The notes beneath the pieces are model-generated. The model worked only from the letters and a program-made list of their open reading frames with translations, made no database searches and was not told the origin of the DNA. From Caballeronia udeis (lineage in GTDB: Bacteria > Pseudomonadota > Gammaproteobacteria > Burkholderiales > Burkholderiaceae), in contig NZ_FCOK02000052.1 of NCBI RefSeq assembly GCF_001544555.2, positions 1-64,000 on the forward strand: 64,000 nucleotides of DNA, given 5' to 3'. Made by a program: the position numbers and the translations under genes. Below are positions 8,833 through 18,900 of the stretch, piece after piece. Each line of letters opens with the position of its first letter. Position 1 is the stretch's first letter.

Positions 8833-9597
8833 ATGGACATCATCACCGAACACGTCGACGGCGTGCTGAGCATCACCATGAACCGCCCGGCTCGCAAGAA
8901 CGCGCTGACGGCCGCGATGTACCAGGCCATGGCTGACGCTTTCTTCGACGCCGAAAATGATCCCGCCGTGCGTGTGGTGCTGATTCGCGCAGTGGGCGAT
9001 ACGTTCAGCGCAGGCAACGATATCGAAGACTTCATGAAGGCGCCGCCTGCGACGCAGGACGCGCCCGTGTTCCAGTTCCTGCGCCGCATCAGCACCGCGC
9101 AGAAGCCGGTGGTGGCGGGGGTGGCGGGCGGGGCCGTGGGCATTGGTACGACGATGCTCCTGCATTGCGACCTGGTCTACGCAGCGTCCACAGCGAAGTT
9201 CGCGTTGCCGTTCGTGCAGCTTGGGCTTTGTCCGGAGGCGGCGTCGAGTTTGCTGTTGCCGCGCATTGCGGGCTATCAGCGCGCGGCCGAGAAGCTGCTG
9301 CTGGGCGAATCGTTCGATGCCGCCGAGGCGGCGAATATGGGGATTGTGAATCAGGTTCTATCGGCGGAAGAAGTGGGTGATTTCGCATTCGCCCAGGCGA
9401 AGAAACTCGCCGCGTTGCCCCCGGCATCGCTGAAGGCTACCAAGGCGTTGATGAAGGGCGCTCAGGCTGGAGAAGTCAGCGCGCAGATGGCGACGGAGGC
9501 GGAACACTTTGCGCACATGCTGACCGCGCCGGAAGCGAAGGAAGCGTTCACGGCTTTCTTTGAGAAGCGCAAGCCGGATTTCAGCCGGTTTAATTGA
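8833..9597 (+). CDS. Enoyl-CoA hydratase/isomerase family protein
   Basis: This is a stand-alone crotonase-fold enzyme of 254 residues, the normal size. The oxyanion-hole segments are visible as RPARKNALTAAM and SAGNDIEDF in the N-terminal half and GVAGGAVGIGTTMLL about residue 100. It is last in the fatty-acid operon, 88 bp after the thiolase, behind an AGGAGACGAGA ribosome site. The FadB-type enzyme already has a hydratase domain, so this one may handle a different chain length or act as a delta3-delta2-enoyl-CoA isomerase for unsaturated acids. Acidic catalytic residues of a true hydratase are not clear to me, so hydratase versus isomerase stays open. Confidence 0.85.
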   Translation: MDIITEHVDGVLSITMNRPARKNALTAAMYQAMADAFFDAENDPAVRVVLIRAVGDTFSAGNDIEDFMKAPPATQDAPVFQFLRRISTAQKPVVAGVAGGAVGIGTTMLLHCDLVYAASTAKFALPFVQLGLCPEAASSLLLPRIAGYQRAAEKLLLGESFDAAEAANMGIVNQVLSAEEVGDFAFAQAKKLAALPPASLKATKALMKGAQAGEVSAQMATEAEHFAHMLTAPEAKEAFTAFFEKRKPDFSRFN

Positions 9598-9630
9598 GGA
9601 TCGGCCAGGATTTATGCCTGGCCCGGAACG

Positions 9631-9666
9631 GATGAACAAGCCGGCGCTTACGCCGGCTTGTTCATC
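9631..9666. terminator. Bidirectional hairpin between convergent operons
   Basis: Perfect 16-base arms (9631-9646, beginning GATGAACAAGCC, and 9651-9666) enclose a four-base CTTA loop. It lies midway between the 3' end of the fatty-acid operon and the 3' end of the minus-strand ABC operon. There is no strong T-run, but symmetry and position suggest it ends transcription from both sides. Confidence 0.7.
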
Positions 9667-9683
9667 GGCTGGTTGGCGAGCGC

Positions 9684-10751
9684 TTAGCTCGCCTTGGCAA
9701 ATGCCCAGCAGTCGTTAGCTGGAAACTCAACCCAGTGATCGCCGGCGGCGCGCGGTATTTGACCAAACGCACGGAAGCGCATTTCTCCGCGATGGAAGAG
9801 ATACTCCCATCTATCGCCGAGATACATCGACGTGACCAGCTGCGCTTGTAAGCGATTTGCACCAGGGCCGTCGGCCACTTGTACGCGCTCAAGACGAATC
9901 ACGGCCTGCGCGGCCTGGCCCGCATGCAGGGCTTCCTTGGCATGCGCTTGCAGTTCGAAACCTTCGCCCGATAGCGTCACGTGATCACCATTGATTGCGG
10001 TGACCTTTGCATCAATCCGATTGTTGCTGCCCATGAACTCCGCTGTGTAAAGCGAGCGCGGCGAGCCGTAGAGTTCGGCCGGCGTCCCTTCCTGTTCAAT
10101 ACGTCCGTTGCGCAGCAGCAGGATTCGATCGGACATGGCCATGGCTTCGGTCTGATCGTGGGTCACGCACAACGCTGATAGACCCAGCGACACAATCAAC
10201 TCTCGCAGCCAGGCGCGTGCTTCTTCACGCAACTTTGCATCGAGATTGGAAAGCGGTTCGTCGAGCAGGATCACGGGCGGGTTATAGACCAGCGCTCGTG
10301 CAATGGCTACGCGTTGTTGCTGTCCTCCCGATGACTGGTGAGGGAAACGCTCCGCTAGTTGCCCGAGGCCAAGCTGGTCGAGCGCGCTCTGCATGCGGCG
10401 CTTTTGTTCTGAAGAAGAGACCTTGCGCAGCTTCAGTCCATACGCCACGTTCTCCGCCACCGTGCGATGTGGCCACAGCGCATACGACTGGAACACAAGA
10501 CCAAGCGAGCGCTGTTCGACCGGGCAGTCGATGTTCCTGGTGCTATCGAAGAAGACTTTTTCATCCAGCGCGATGCGGCCATCGGACGGTTGTTCAAGTC
10601 CGGCTACCGCTCGCAGCAGCGTCGTCTTGCCGCTTCCGGACGCGCCCAGCAAGCACACGACTTCCCCTGCCTTCAATTCAAACGAAACACCCTTCAGGAT
10701 CGGATTGGCTCCGTAGCTGAGGAAGAGGTGCTCGACAATGAGTTTATCCAC
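9684..10751 (-). CDS. ABC importer ATPase (iron(III)/organophosphate type)
   Basis: This is the ATP-hydrolysing subunit of a binding-protein-dependent importer, 355 residues. Walker A is G36-ASGSGK-T43, the signature is SSGGQQQRVAIARA near residue 136, Walker B is ILLDEPLSNLD and the switch His is in CVTHDQTEAM. Residues from about 240 form a TOBE-type domain, as in FbpC, PotA and PhnT. It overlaps the upstream permease gene by eight bases and is the last gene of a three-gene minus-strand operon. The partner binding protein belongs to the Fe3+/organophosphate class. Iron and 2-aminoethylphosphonate are both possible substrates; the sequence does not decide. Confidence 0.85.
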   Translation of the reverse strand: MDKLIVEHLFLSYGANPILKGVSFELKAGEVVCLLGASGSGKTTLLRAVAGLEQPSDGRIALDEKVFFDSTRNIDCPVEQRSLGLVFQSYALWPHRTVAENVAYGLKLRKVSSSEQKRRMQSALDQLGLGQLAERFPHQSSGGQQQRVAIARALVYNPPVILLDEPLSNLDAKLREEARAWLRELIVSLGLSALCVTHDQTEAMAMSDRILLLRNGRIEQEGTPAELYGSPRSLYTAEFMGSNNRIDAKVTAINGDHVTLSGEGFELQAHAKEALHAGQAAQAVIRLERVQVADGPGANRLQAQLVTSMYLGDRWEYLFHRGEMRFRAFGQIPRAAGDHWVEFPANDCWAFAKAS

Positions 10752-12510
10752 GAAGTTTCACTCCAAAACGCAATGCCACGCCAAGACCGACGCTGACCAT
10801 TGCAATGTTGATGACTGAGAGTGCTGCGACCTGATCGACTGCGCCCGCTGCCCACATGGAGACAAGCAGCGCGCCGATGACTTCGGTGCCTGGCGAAAGC
10901 AGATAAACGGCGGTTGAATATTCGCGCTCGAAAATCATGAAGATCAACAGCCATGCGCTGAGCAGACCAAAACGCACGAGCGGCAGCGTCACATCCAGGC
11001 TCACGCGGGTGCGCGTGCCTCCCGCGCTGCGCCCAGCTTCTTCAAGCTCGGGCGCTACTTGCAGCAAGGCGCTTTGAATCAACCGCATGCCGTAGGCGAG
11101 CCAGACGACCGTGTATGCGATCCAGATGCTCCACATCGAATTCTTGAGCTCCTTGACGCCCGGAACGAACAGGAAGATCCACAGGAACGCGAGACCGGCA
11201 AGCAGGCCCGGTACTGCGCGCGGCAGCAGTACGAGATAGTCGAGAAGCCTGGTGCCCCAGTCGTTATGCCGATGACCCGCGAATGCGACCATCGCATAGA
11301 AGGCCACTGCGAGCGCTCCGCCGATCACCCCGATGCCGAGCGTGTTGAAAATCGCACGGACCAGGTTGTCCTGCTCGAAGAGATCGGTGAAGTTCGCGAG
11401 CGTGAAGGCATCGACAAGACCGACACCTTCGCCCCAATTCGTGACGAACGAGCGCAGCACGATGCCCGACAGCGGCACGAATACGGTAAGAAAAAGCCAC
11501 AGGACGACGATCGTCAACGCAATCCAGCGCCATGGCCCAAGCGGTAAAACGGACTGACGATCGGCTTTGCCCTTGACCGTGACGAATTTGTTAGCGTTCC
11601 TTAGCAAATGCCGCTGCAGCAATACAAGCGGAAACGTGATCCCGATGATGCACACCGCGACTGCCGCCATCAGGTGATACGACGGCACGCCAAGTTTGTT
11701 GGTCAGTTTGTAGAGGTAACTTGCGAGGACAAGATGACCTTCCGGGTCTCCGAGTACGAGCGGTAATCCAAACACCTCGAAACCCAGAAAGAACACCAGT
11801 ACGCCGGCAAACAGCAGTGCGGGCATGGTCATGGGCAAACTGACGTCCCACGCGACGCGAAAGGGTTTGGCGCCCGCAACGCGCGCCGCCTCCTCGACGT
11901 CGGAGCCGAGACTGCGCAGCGCCGCCGACGAGTACAGGTAGACATGCGGCACATGGGTCAGTCCTACGATCAGCGTGATGGCGGACATTGTGTAGATCGA
12001 CCAGGGTGCCTCTTCGACTCCGAACAAGGTCTTCCACCACACCGAATAAAACCCCACCGGACCCGCGGAGACGACGTAGCCGAAAGCCAGCACCATCGGC
12101 GAGATGAAGACTGGCGTGAGCAGCATGGGTTCGATCCAGCGACGGCCGGGCAAATCGGTGCGGACCATCAGGAACGCGAGCACGGCACCGAGCGGGATCG
12201 CGATAAACAGCATGCCGCCTGCAATGATCAACGAGTTTTTCAGCGCCAGCCAGAAGTCGGGATCGTTGAAAATGAATTGGAAGGCACCGATGCCGAAGCT
12301 TCGATTGGCGTCGAAGAAAGGCGTGTTCAGAAGGCTCTGGAACACGATGAACGATAGTGGCATCAGCACCACTATCGTCAGCACGGCGATCACGGCCCAG
12401 CGAAACATCGCGCTCAATCCGCGCCATCCGCCAGCGGGAAGATGAGGGACTTTGCGTTCGCCGTCGGGCATCAGAACCGGCGGCGAAACGGTTGTTCTTG
12501 AATCGAGCAT
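10744..12510 (-). CDS. ABC importer permease, two fused transmembrane modules
   Basis: This 588-residue inner-membrane protein is built from two tandem permease halves of about six helices each, as in FbpB/SfuB iron transporters. The ATPase-contacting EAA loops are recognisable as EEAARVAGAKPFRVAWDV in the first half and EEAGRSAGGTRTRVSLDV in the second. An N-terminal cytoplasmic stretch of about 30 residues precedes the first helix. The start ATG at 12510 gives the usual family length. It lies about 100 bp downstream of the binding-protein gene and overlaps the ATPase gene, forming one operon. The substrate is unknown. Confidence 0.85.
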   Translation of the reverse strand: MLDSRTTVSPPVLMPDGERKVPHLPAGGWRGLSAMFRWAVIAVLTIVVLMPLSFIVFQSLLNTPFFDANRSFGIGAFQFIFNDPDFWLALKNSLIIAGGMLFIAIPLGAVLAFLMVRTDLPGRRWIEPMLLTPVFISPMVLAFGYVVSAGPVGFYSVWWKTLFGVEEAPWSIYTMSAITLIVGLTHVPHVYLYSSAALRSLGSDVEEAARVAGAKPFRVAWDVSLPMTMPALLFAGVLVFFLGFEVFGLPLVLGDPEGHLVLASYLYKLTNKLGVPSYHLMAAVAVCIIGITFPLVLLQRHLLRNANKFVTVKGKADRQSVLPLGPWRWIALTIVVLWLFLTVFVPLSGIVLRSFVTNWGEGVGLVDAFTLANFTDLFEQDNLVRAIFNTLGIGVIGGALAVAFYAMVAFAGHRHNDWGTRLLDYLVLLPRAVPGLLAGLAFLWIFLFVPGVKELKNSMWSIWIAYTVVWLAYGMRLIQSALLQVAPELEEAGRSAGGTRTRVSLDVTLPLVRFGLLSAWLLIFMIFEREYSTAVYLLSPGTEVIGALLVSMWAAGAVDQVAALSVINIAMVSVGLGVALRFGVKLRG

Positions 12511-12609
12511 GCGTTTCCCCTGCGCGTCAAAAGCGCATCAAGAAAATGGTGGCAGTGGGTATTGCCCACAATCGCCCACGCGAGCGCGCGGGCACAAAGC
12601 CGGTTCGGT

Positions 12610-13707
12610 TTAACGCTTGATGGCCTGCTGCCAGCGCTTCATGAATTCGAGCCGCTTCGCCTGATCCAGATAGACCAGCAATCCTGCGCCAATGGGGATG
12701 GGTTTGAGCGAGTCGCCGAGCTGTTGCTGGAGACCGACCATGGAGGTTTCACCGGTGACGTTCCCGGAGATCGAGAACAGATTGGCCTGGTTTGCGATCA
12801 AGGTCTGGCCGCGTGTTGAAAGCAGGTAATCGACCCACAATTTCGCTGCGTTGGGATGCTTCGCCTTCTTCGAAATCGTCACGATGCGACTCACCACCAG
12901 CGTGTAATCCTTCGGATAAACGTAGCCAATCGAGGGATCTTTCTTCGCCCTTGAGAATGCGTACGATCCGAGAATGTTGTATCCAATCAAATTTTCGCCC
13001 GATGAAATTCGCTCCATCATCGCGCCTGTACTCGAGAGCAGTTTGGGCCCGGTTGCGCAGATTGCATCCACAAGCTGCCAGGTCATCTGCGGATTCACGC
13101 GTGCGTCCTGCGTGAGCGCATTGAAGCCCACGCCCGCCTTCTCGATGTCGTAGGTGGTGATCTTGCCTTTGTATTTCGCGGACTGGGTCTGCAACAAATT
13201 GATCAGCGCAGCGCGCGTCTGCGGCACGTCGCCGGCGGGCACCAGACGCTTGTTGTAGACAATCGCAAGCGGCTCATAGGTCGTGCCGAAAGCCTGCTGC
13301 TGGTACTGGGCCCATTGCGGAATGCTGGACGCTTCCGGTGACGCATAGCTTGCCATCAGGCCGTCGTTCACCAGCTTCATCTGGAGATCCATGGCTGAAC
13401 TCCACAGCACGTCGGCGCTCGCGCTGCTCGCCGCGTTTTCACTGATGTAGCGGTTATACAGTTCAGTGCTGTTCATGTCGTTGTATTCGATCCTGATGCC
13501 GTACATGGCCTCAAAATCCTTGAGCAATGAGCGGATCACGGAGGTGTCGGTGGCAGCGTAGATGATGAGCTTGCCTTCTTTCCTGGCGTCGTCGATAACG
13601 GTCTGATAGGTGGCCGGATATCCCGGAGGGGCTTGCGCGTGGACCGTTCCCGTGAAGCACACACCAGCGGCCGCCAGTACGCACACTCCTGTTCTCAGTA
13701 AGTTCAT
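12610..13707 (-). CDS. Periplasmic substrate-binding protein of the ABC importer
   Basis: This is the ligand-capturing subunit. I chose the ATG at 13707 because it follows a strong GGAGGAAG ribosome site and begins a signal peptide (MNLLRTGVCVLAAAG, cleavage after VHAQA near residue 25). A frame extending to 13755 would add a non-signal leader. The mature part begins YPATYQTVIDDARKEGKLII, typical of the type 2 binding fold of the Fe3+/organophosphate class. I do not see the paired tyrosines of classical FbpA iron-binding proteins, so phosphonate or another organic ligand is possible. First gene of a three-gene operon. Confidence 0.8.
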   Translation of the reverse strand: MNLLRTGVCVLAAAGVCFTGTVHAQAPPGYPATYQTVIDDARKEGKLIIYAATDTSVIRSLLKDFEAMYGIRIEYNDMNSTELYNRYISENAASSASADVLWSSAMDLQMKLVNDGLMASYASPEASSIPQWAQYQQQAFGTTYEPLAIVYNKRLVPAGDVPQTRAALINLLQTQSAKYKGKITTYDIEKAGVGFNALTQDARVNPQMTWQLVDAICATGPKLLSSTGAMMERISSGENLIGYNILGSYAFSRAKKDPSIGYVYPKDYTLVVSRIVTISKKAKHPNAAKLWVDYLLSTRGQTLIANQANLFSISGNVTGETSMVGLQQQLGDSLKPIPIGAGLLVYLDQAKRLEFMKRWQQAIKR

Positions 13708-14135
13708 GTCTTCCTCCACAAATAGTTTGTAGTGTTTATGAATAAGCGGAGGCATCGTAAGTCCTGCGTACTTTCAGGTCGCTTTCATTTGTGTGAGGAA
13801 TCAATTCACAATCTCCGATTCGGTCTCATGGCTTTCCCTAGTCGCGCGATGCGAGCGTTGCTCGTTCGCATCGCGCGTCGGGGCCTCCCGGCCGACGGCA
13901 AATTGCGGCGCGCACGCGGAAAAGGGCATGCAACGTGAGAGATCGATGGGGCTTAACGGCTGTGCGATCAACAAGGAAATGTTGTCGCAGGGGGCGGTGG
14001 GATCGAAGACTCCGGCGTGTGTGCATGCCGGAGCCGCGCCGAATGTGCGGCAGGTCGGGACCCGGCGTGGACAGCGGCTATTTCATGACGCCAGGGGATC
14101 GACGTCGGGTGTCAGAGAACGGCACGGCTTGGCGG
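13708..14135. other. Intergenic region with a long inverted repeat
   Basis: No credible gene is present between fdhD and the binding-protein gene. It holds a perfect 12-base inverted repeat, CGCGCGATGCGA at 13843-13854 and its complement at 13866-13877 with an 11-base loop. A weaker hairpin has arms at 14010-14016 and 14027-14033. Neither is followed by a T-run on the minus strand. The promoter of the ABC operon should lie in the 13720-13800 part. Confidence 0.5.
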
Positions 14136-14984
14136 TCAGTTTGCGGCGCCGCCCACGCGGCCATACTCCACAAACCCGTTCTCCCGCGCAAAACTCACCA
14201 GCCGCAAGCCGGCTTTCTCGGCGATGGAAATAGCCAGCGATGTAGGCGCGGAGATGGTGACAAGCATGGGCACACCGACCCGCGCCGACTTGCGCACGAG
14301 TTCATAGCTTGCCCGGCTTGAAAGGAAGACGAAACCTTGCGTGGTGTCCACGCGTTGCAGCACCAGATGCCCGATGAGTTTATCGAGCGCGTTATGGCGG
14401 CCCACGTCCTCGAACGCATATTTGACCGCGCCGCTTTCGTCGCACCAGGCGGCTGCGTGCAATCCGCCCGTCAGCTTCGACAACTGCTGATGCGCGGGCA
14501 ATTCATGTGCGGCATGGGCGATGGCGTTGTCCGCAAGACGGCCCAGGAAGCCGGTGTCGGGCACGCGTTCAGGCTGCAGATCCAGCAAGTCGATACTCTC
14601 GATCCCGCACACCCCGCAGCCCGTGCGCCCGGCCAGCGCCCGGCGCTTCTGCTTCAGCGCGACAAACGCCTGCTGCACTACCTGCAGATGCACTTCGGCG
14701 TGCGGTAATGTGTCGCCGGCGGGGGTATCGCGGAAAAATACCTCGATGTCGTGAATGTCGCTGCCGCGCTCCACAATGCCCTCGGTCACCGAAAAGCCCA
14801 CCGCGAACGCTTCCAGGTCGCGCGGCGTGCACATCATGACCGCGTGCGAAATGCCGTTGTAGACGAGCGCGACGGGCCATTCCTGGCCGACGTCGTCGTC
14901 GGCGTCGCGTGTTTCGCCTAGCCGGTGACGCCGCACCGGGCGCTGTACGTAGCCGGGTTGATCATCGGTGTCTGTGTCATTCAT
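14136..14984 (-). CDS. fdhD: Formate dehydrogenase accessory sulfurtransferase FdhD
   Basis: FdhD transfers sulfur from a cysteine desulfurase to the molybdenum cofactor, which formate dehydrogenases need for activity. It is cytoplasmic. The 282-residue protein is family-sized and contains the essential CxxC as C123-G-V-C126 in RTGCGVCGIES. The conserved end segment SAPTSLAISIAEKAGL, part of the nucleotide-binding fold, is also present. No formate dehydrogenase subunit gene lies in the window, so it must act on an enzyme encoded elsewhere. It is transcribed away from the nitrate-reductase-associated gene, with 193 bp between them. Confidence 0.92.
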   Translation of the reverse strand: MNDTDTDDQPGYVQRPVRRHRLGETRDADDDVGQEWPVALVYNGISHAVMMCTPRDLEAFAVGFSVTEGIVERGSDIHDIEVFFRDTPAGDTLPHAEVHLQVVQQAFVALKQKRRALAGRTGCGVCGIESIDLLDLQPERVPDTGFLGRLADNAIAHAAHELPAHQQLSKLTGGLHAAAWCDESGAVKYAFEDVGRHNALDKLIGHLVLQRVDTTQGFVFLSSRASYELVRKSARVGVPMLVTISAPTSLAISIAEKAGLRLVSFARENGFVEYGRVGGAAN

Positions 14985-15177
14985 TGCATGCTCACTTGCT
15001 GATTGCTTTCGATGTCGCGTTTTAGCCGCTTCCCATCAGCTTTTACGAGATAAATTCGGGCATAACGCTTGCTGCTTTATGGGGCAACAGACACACTACA
15101 AGCCGTTCAAGGCCCTACGATAACCTACCGCGGCCTCACCTGCTTTCCTTGTCCATTACGCCAACGAGGCACCTGCC

Positions 15178-15654
15178 ATGGCACTTTACGACGCTCCGCT
15201 CCTGTTCGGATTCGAACAGGAGTCGACGGAGAATCTGAGCTTCATTCCGCTCGTCGTCCGCTTTAACCTGGACCGCTTCGGCCAGCGCATTTCGCTTGAG
15301 CAGTGGAGAAGACTGCCACACGGCGACCGGGAACTGCTCGCGCGCTTTCCTGTTGAAGACGACGCTGCTATCGAACCAAATTTTGACCAGGCGCTCGCCG
15401 AGATGCTGCGAACGCATGCCGACGCAAAGCCCGAGACCTTCACGCCCGATCGCGATCCAATCTGGGCGCATACCGACGTCGTGCCGGAAACCGTGATTCG
15501 CCAGAGCAGTTTATGCGGGATCGGCTTGCCCAGTCTTGGGCGATGGTCGGAGCTGTCGCGGTTCCAACGTTATGCGCTGGCGAAGCTGTCGCGCAAGGCC
15601 GACGTGAACCACGACTTCGTTCCAGCGATGCGGGAGTTCGGTCTGGCCGACTAG
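15178..15654 (+). CDS. Nitrate reductase-associated protein (PF09655-like)
   Basis: This 158-residue soluble protein begins with LFGFEQESTENLSFIPLVVR, which I recognise as the start of the conserved nitrate reductase-associated family (NarM in cyanobacteria). In that family the protein is needed for activity or maturation of an assimilatory nitrate reductase. The typical pattern of an aromatic-acidic start, then RFNLDRFGQ, and the SxxxWxxLP region is kept. It is divergent from fdhD, another molybdoenzyme maturation gene, and about 10 kb from a NarK-type transporter. No nitrate reductase subunit is in the window. Assignment is from memory of the family and should be confirmed by profile search. 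Confidence 0.7.
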   Translation: MALYDAPLLFGFEQESTENLSFIPLVVRFNLDRFGQRISLEQWRRLPHGDRELLARFPVEDDAAIEPNFDQALAEMLRTHADAKPETFTPDRDPIWAHTDVVPETVIRQSSLCGIGLPSLGRWSELSRFQRYALAKLSRKADVNHDFVPAMREFGLAD

Positions 15655-15928
15655 GCTTTTGCTCGCGCCTGTGGACGTGGGCCGCCGGATGTTAAGAGGC
15701 GAGGGCAGCGGCTTGCCGGCAAAAACCTGGGCGCGAGCGAAACCACCCGGACGCGCATGCCGCGCTCTCTGCTCACACGAGCGAAATTCCCTCAAAAGAG
15801 CGCTTTTTAAGCGCCTGCCCTAAATTCCCCCCAGCGCCTGCCGATAAATAGCTATCGATGCACGGAAATCGATGCGAAGACGCGCGCCCCGTCTTCCCAG
15901 CCCCGCGTCCCGGACGGCGATCGAACCC

Positions 15929-18900
15929 ATGAATTCATTCTTTTCCCGCCGTCTGCTGGTGAACCTGGCCGTGGTCCTGATCGCCATGGGGGCGAACGCG
16001 TTCGTCGCGTACCAGCAAATCGACCGCCAAAGCGATGCCGACGCCCGCACGCAGCGCTCACTCAGCCTGATGCGCGATCTCGACGCGTACCGCAGCGCTC
16101 TCGGCGAAAGTCTCCCGGAAATCAGCTGGTACAAGGCAAGCGGGGTGTTGACACCAGCCGACGTTCGCGAGGCGCGTGCAGCGCATATCGACGCGCTGGA
16201 AAGCGGCCTGCGCGCCCAGTTCGAATACGAACCCGACATGCACGGTGCGTTCTACCTGCTAGGCGAAAGCGCACGTGTCGCGAAACGCGACGCTCGATCG
16301 GCGTACGAACGCGCCGACGCAGACGCACCCGGCTCATCCCGCGACTGGGCCGAGCAAGCGGTGCGCCGGCTCGCCGAAGATCAGCAATCACTCGATGTCG
16401 AACTCACGGTGCTGCGTGCGAGGGAAGCCGATTCGCTCGCGGCTGCGCTCAACGAATCCGCGCTGGCATCCAGCCGCGCCGTTGGCCTGCTGATCCTCAC
16501 GATGCTTGCCGGCGGCGGCGCGCTGATCTACACCTTCGCGCGCCACGAGAAGTCGGCGCACGACAAGTTGCGCATTGCCCGCGCGATGCAACGCAGCAAC
16601 GAGCGTTTCCGCGATCTGTTCGACGCACATCCGGTGCCCATGTGGATTGTCGATGCCGCGACGTATTGCTTTGTGGCGGTCAATCCGGCGGCGCTTGCCC
16701 ATTACGGCTACAACGAACTCGAATTCCTGTCGATGAGCGTGCGCGACCTGCACGCCGACGACGACTTCGAGCGCTTCGCCGCACTTCTCGCGCGCCATGC
16801 GCGCAGCCATACGGACAGTCAGCCGCGCCAGCCGGGCGCGCAGCGGCCTGCCGGCGTTTGGCGGCACAAGCGCCGTGACGGCGCGCAAGTGAGCGCCGAC
16901 ATCTCGTCGCACGCGCTGACTTATTCGGGGCATCCGGGCATTTTCATGCTGGCCAACGATGTCACCGACCGCATCAATGCCGAGACCGAAGCGCGGCGTT
17001 CGAAGCAGATGCTGGAATCGCTTATCGACAATATTCCGCAGCGGATCTTCTGGAAGGATCGCGACTCGCGTTATCTGGGCTGCAATCTGGCGTTTGCCCG
17101 CGATGCCGGTCTCGCGAGCAAGGACCAGGTGGTTGGCTTGACGGATGCCGACCTGCCCTGGTGGCGTTCGGCCGCGCAACTTCGTGACGACGACCACCGG
17201 GTCATTGCGACCAGCCAGCCACTGATGGACCTGGAATGCGACGTTGAGCGCGAAGGCGAGGTGCGCGCCTCGATCACCAGCAAGATGCCGCTGCTCGACG
17301 GGGAGGGGCGCATTATCGGCGTGCTGGGTTCGTATGACGATACGACCGAGCGCAAGCGCGCCGAACTGGCTCTGCGCCTGCAAAGCCGGGCGCTGGATGC
17401 CTGCGTCAACGCCGTGCTGATCACCAATGCGACCGCCACGGGCAACGTGATTGAATACGCGAATCCGGCGTTCATGCGCATTACGGGCTACGACCCGGCC
17501 GATATCGTGGGCCGCGACTGCCGGTTCCTCCAGCGCGACGACCTCGACCAGGAGGGTCTCAACGCGATCCGGGCGGGTCTTGCTGAGAACCGTGAGGTCA
17601 GCGCGCTGCTGCGCAATTATCGTAAGGATGGCGTGCTGTTCTGGAACAAGCTGTTCATCGCGCCCGTGCCGGATGCGCATGGACACACGACGCATCACGT
17701 CGGCGTGATCAACGACGTCACCGAGGTGGTCCGCTATCAGGAGCAGCTCGAATATCAGGCGAACTACGACACGCTCACGCGGCTGCCGAACCGCAACCTG
17801 CTGCGTAGCCGGCTGCAACACGCGATTGACCGGGCGCGCCAGCAGGCCACCGCGCTGGCGGTGGTTTTCGTCGATCTCGACGGTTTCAAGAACGTCAACG
17901 ACAGCCTCGGCCACAGTGTCGGCGACCGTTTGCTTGCGGTGGTCGCCGAGCGGCTGGCGCGTTGCGGCCGCTCCGGCGATACGGTCGCGCGCCACGGGGG
18001 CGACGAGTTCGTCGTCGTGCTCCCCGACATGAACCGCGAACACGCGCTGATTGCCTGGATGGAGCGCGTGCGGACCGCCATTTCGGACCCGGTATGGCTC
18101 GACGGCACGGAGATGTACGTGGGCTGCAGCATGGGCGCGAGCCTGTTTCCGCAAGATGGCGACGACGCCGAAACCTTGCTCAAGAAAGCCGATCTCGCGA
18201 TGTATCGGGCGAAGGACATGGGGCGCAACACCTACCAGTTCTACCAGCCCGAAATGAACGCGAGCGTCGGCGCGCGGTTGGACGTCGAGCGGCGTTTGCG
18301 GCGTGGGTTGCGCGACGACGAATTCCTGCTGCACTACCAGCCGCAGGTCGATCTGACCACAGGCGGGATTGTCGGCATGGAAGCGCTCGTGCGCTGGATG
18401 GACCCGGAGTTCGGGCTGGTCTCGCCGAGCGCGTTTATTCCGGTGGCCGAGGAATCCGGGCTGATCGGGCAATTGTCCGAGTGGGTGCTGCGCGAGGCGT
18501 GCCGGCAAAACAAGGCATGGCAGGATCGGGGCTTGCCGTTCGCGCGGATGTCGGTGAATCTGTCGGCACGGCAATTCCAGCAACGCGATATCCGCGTGCT
18601 CGTGACGTCGGTGCTGGCGGAAACGGGTCTTGCGCCGCAGTACCTCGAAATCGAGCTTACCGAAAGCGCGATCATGTGCAACGGGGAGGACACCGTCGCC
18701 ACCTTGTCGGAGCTGGCGGCGCTCGGAATCAGCATTGCCATCGACGACTTCGGAACCGGGTATTCAAGCCTCAGTTACCTGAAGCGCTTTCCGGTGGACC
18801 GGTTGAAGATCGACCGCTCGTTTGTTGCGGATATTGGCTCGCCGGGAGGCAATGAAACGATTACTTCAGCGATCATCGCGCTCGCGCATTCGCTCGAGTT

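Noticed and set aside
16388..18583. A 731-codon minus-strand open frame
   Set aside because: It is antisense to the GGDEF-EAL gene, which has all domain motifs in order; no motif or ribosome site supports the shadow.
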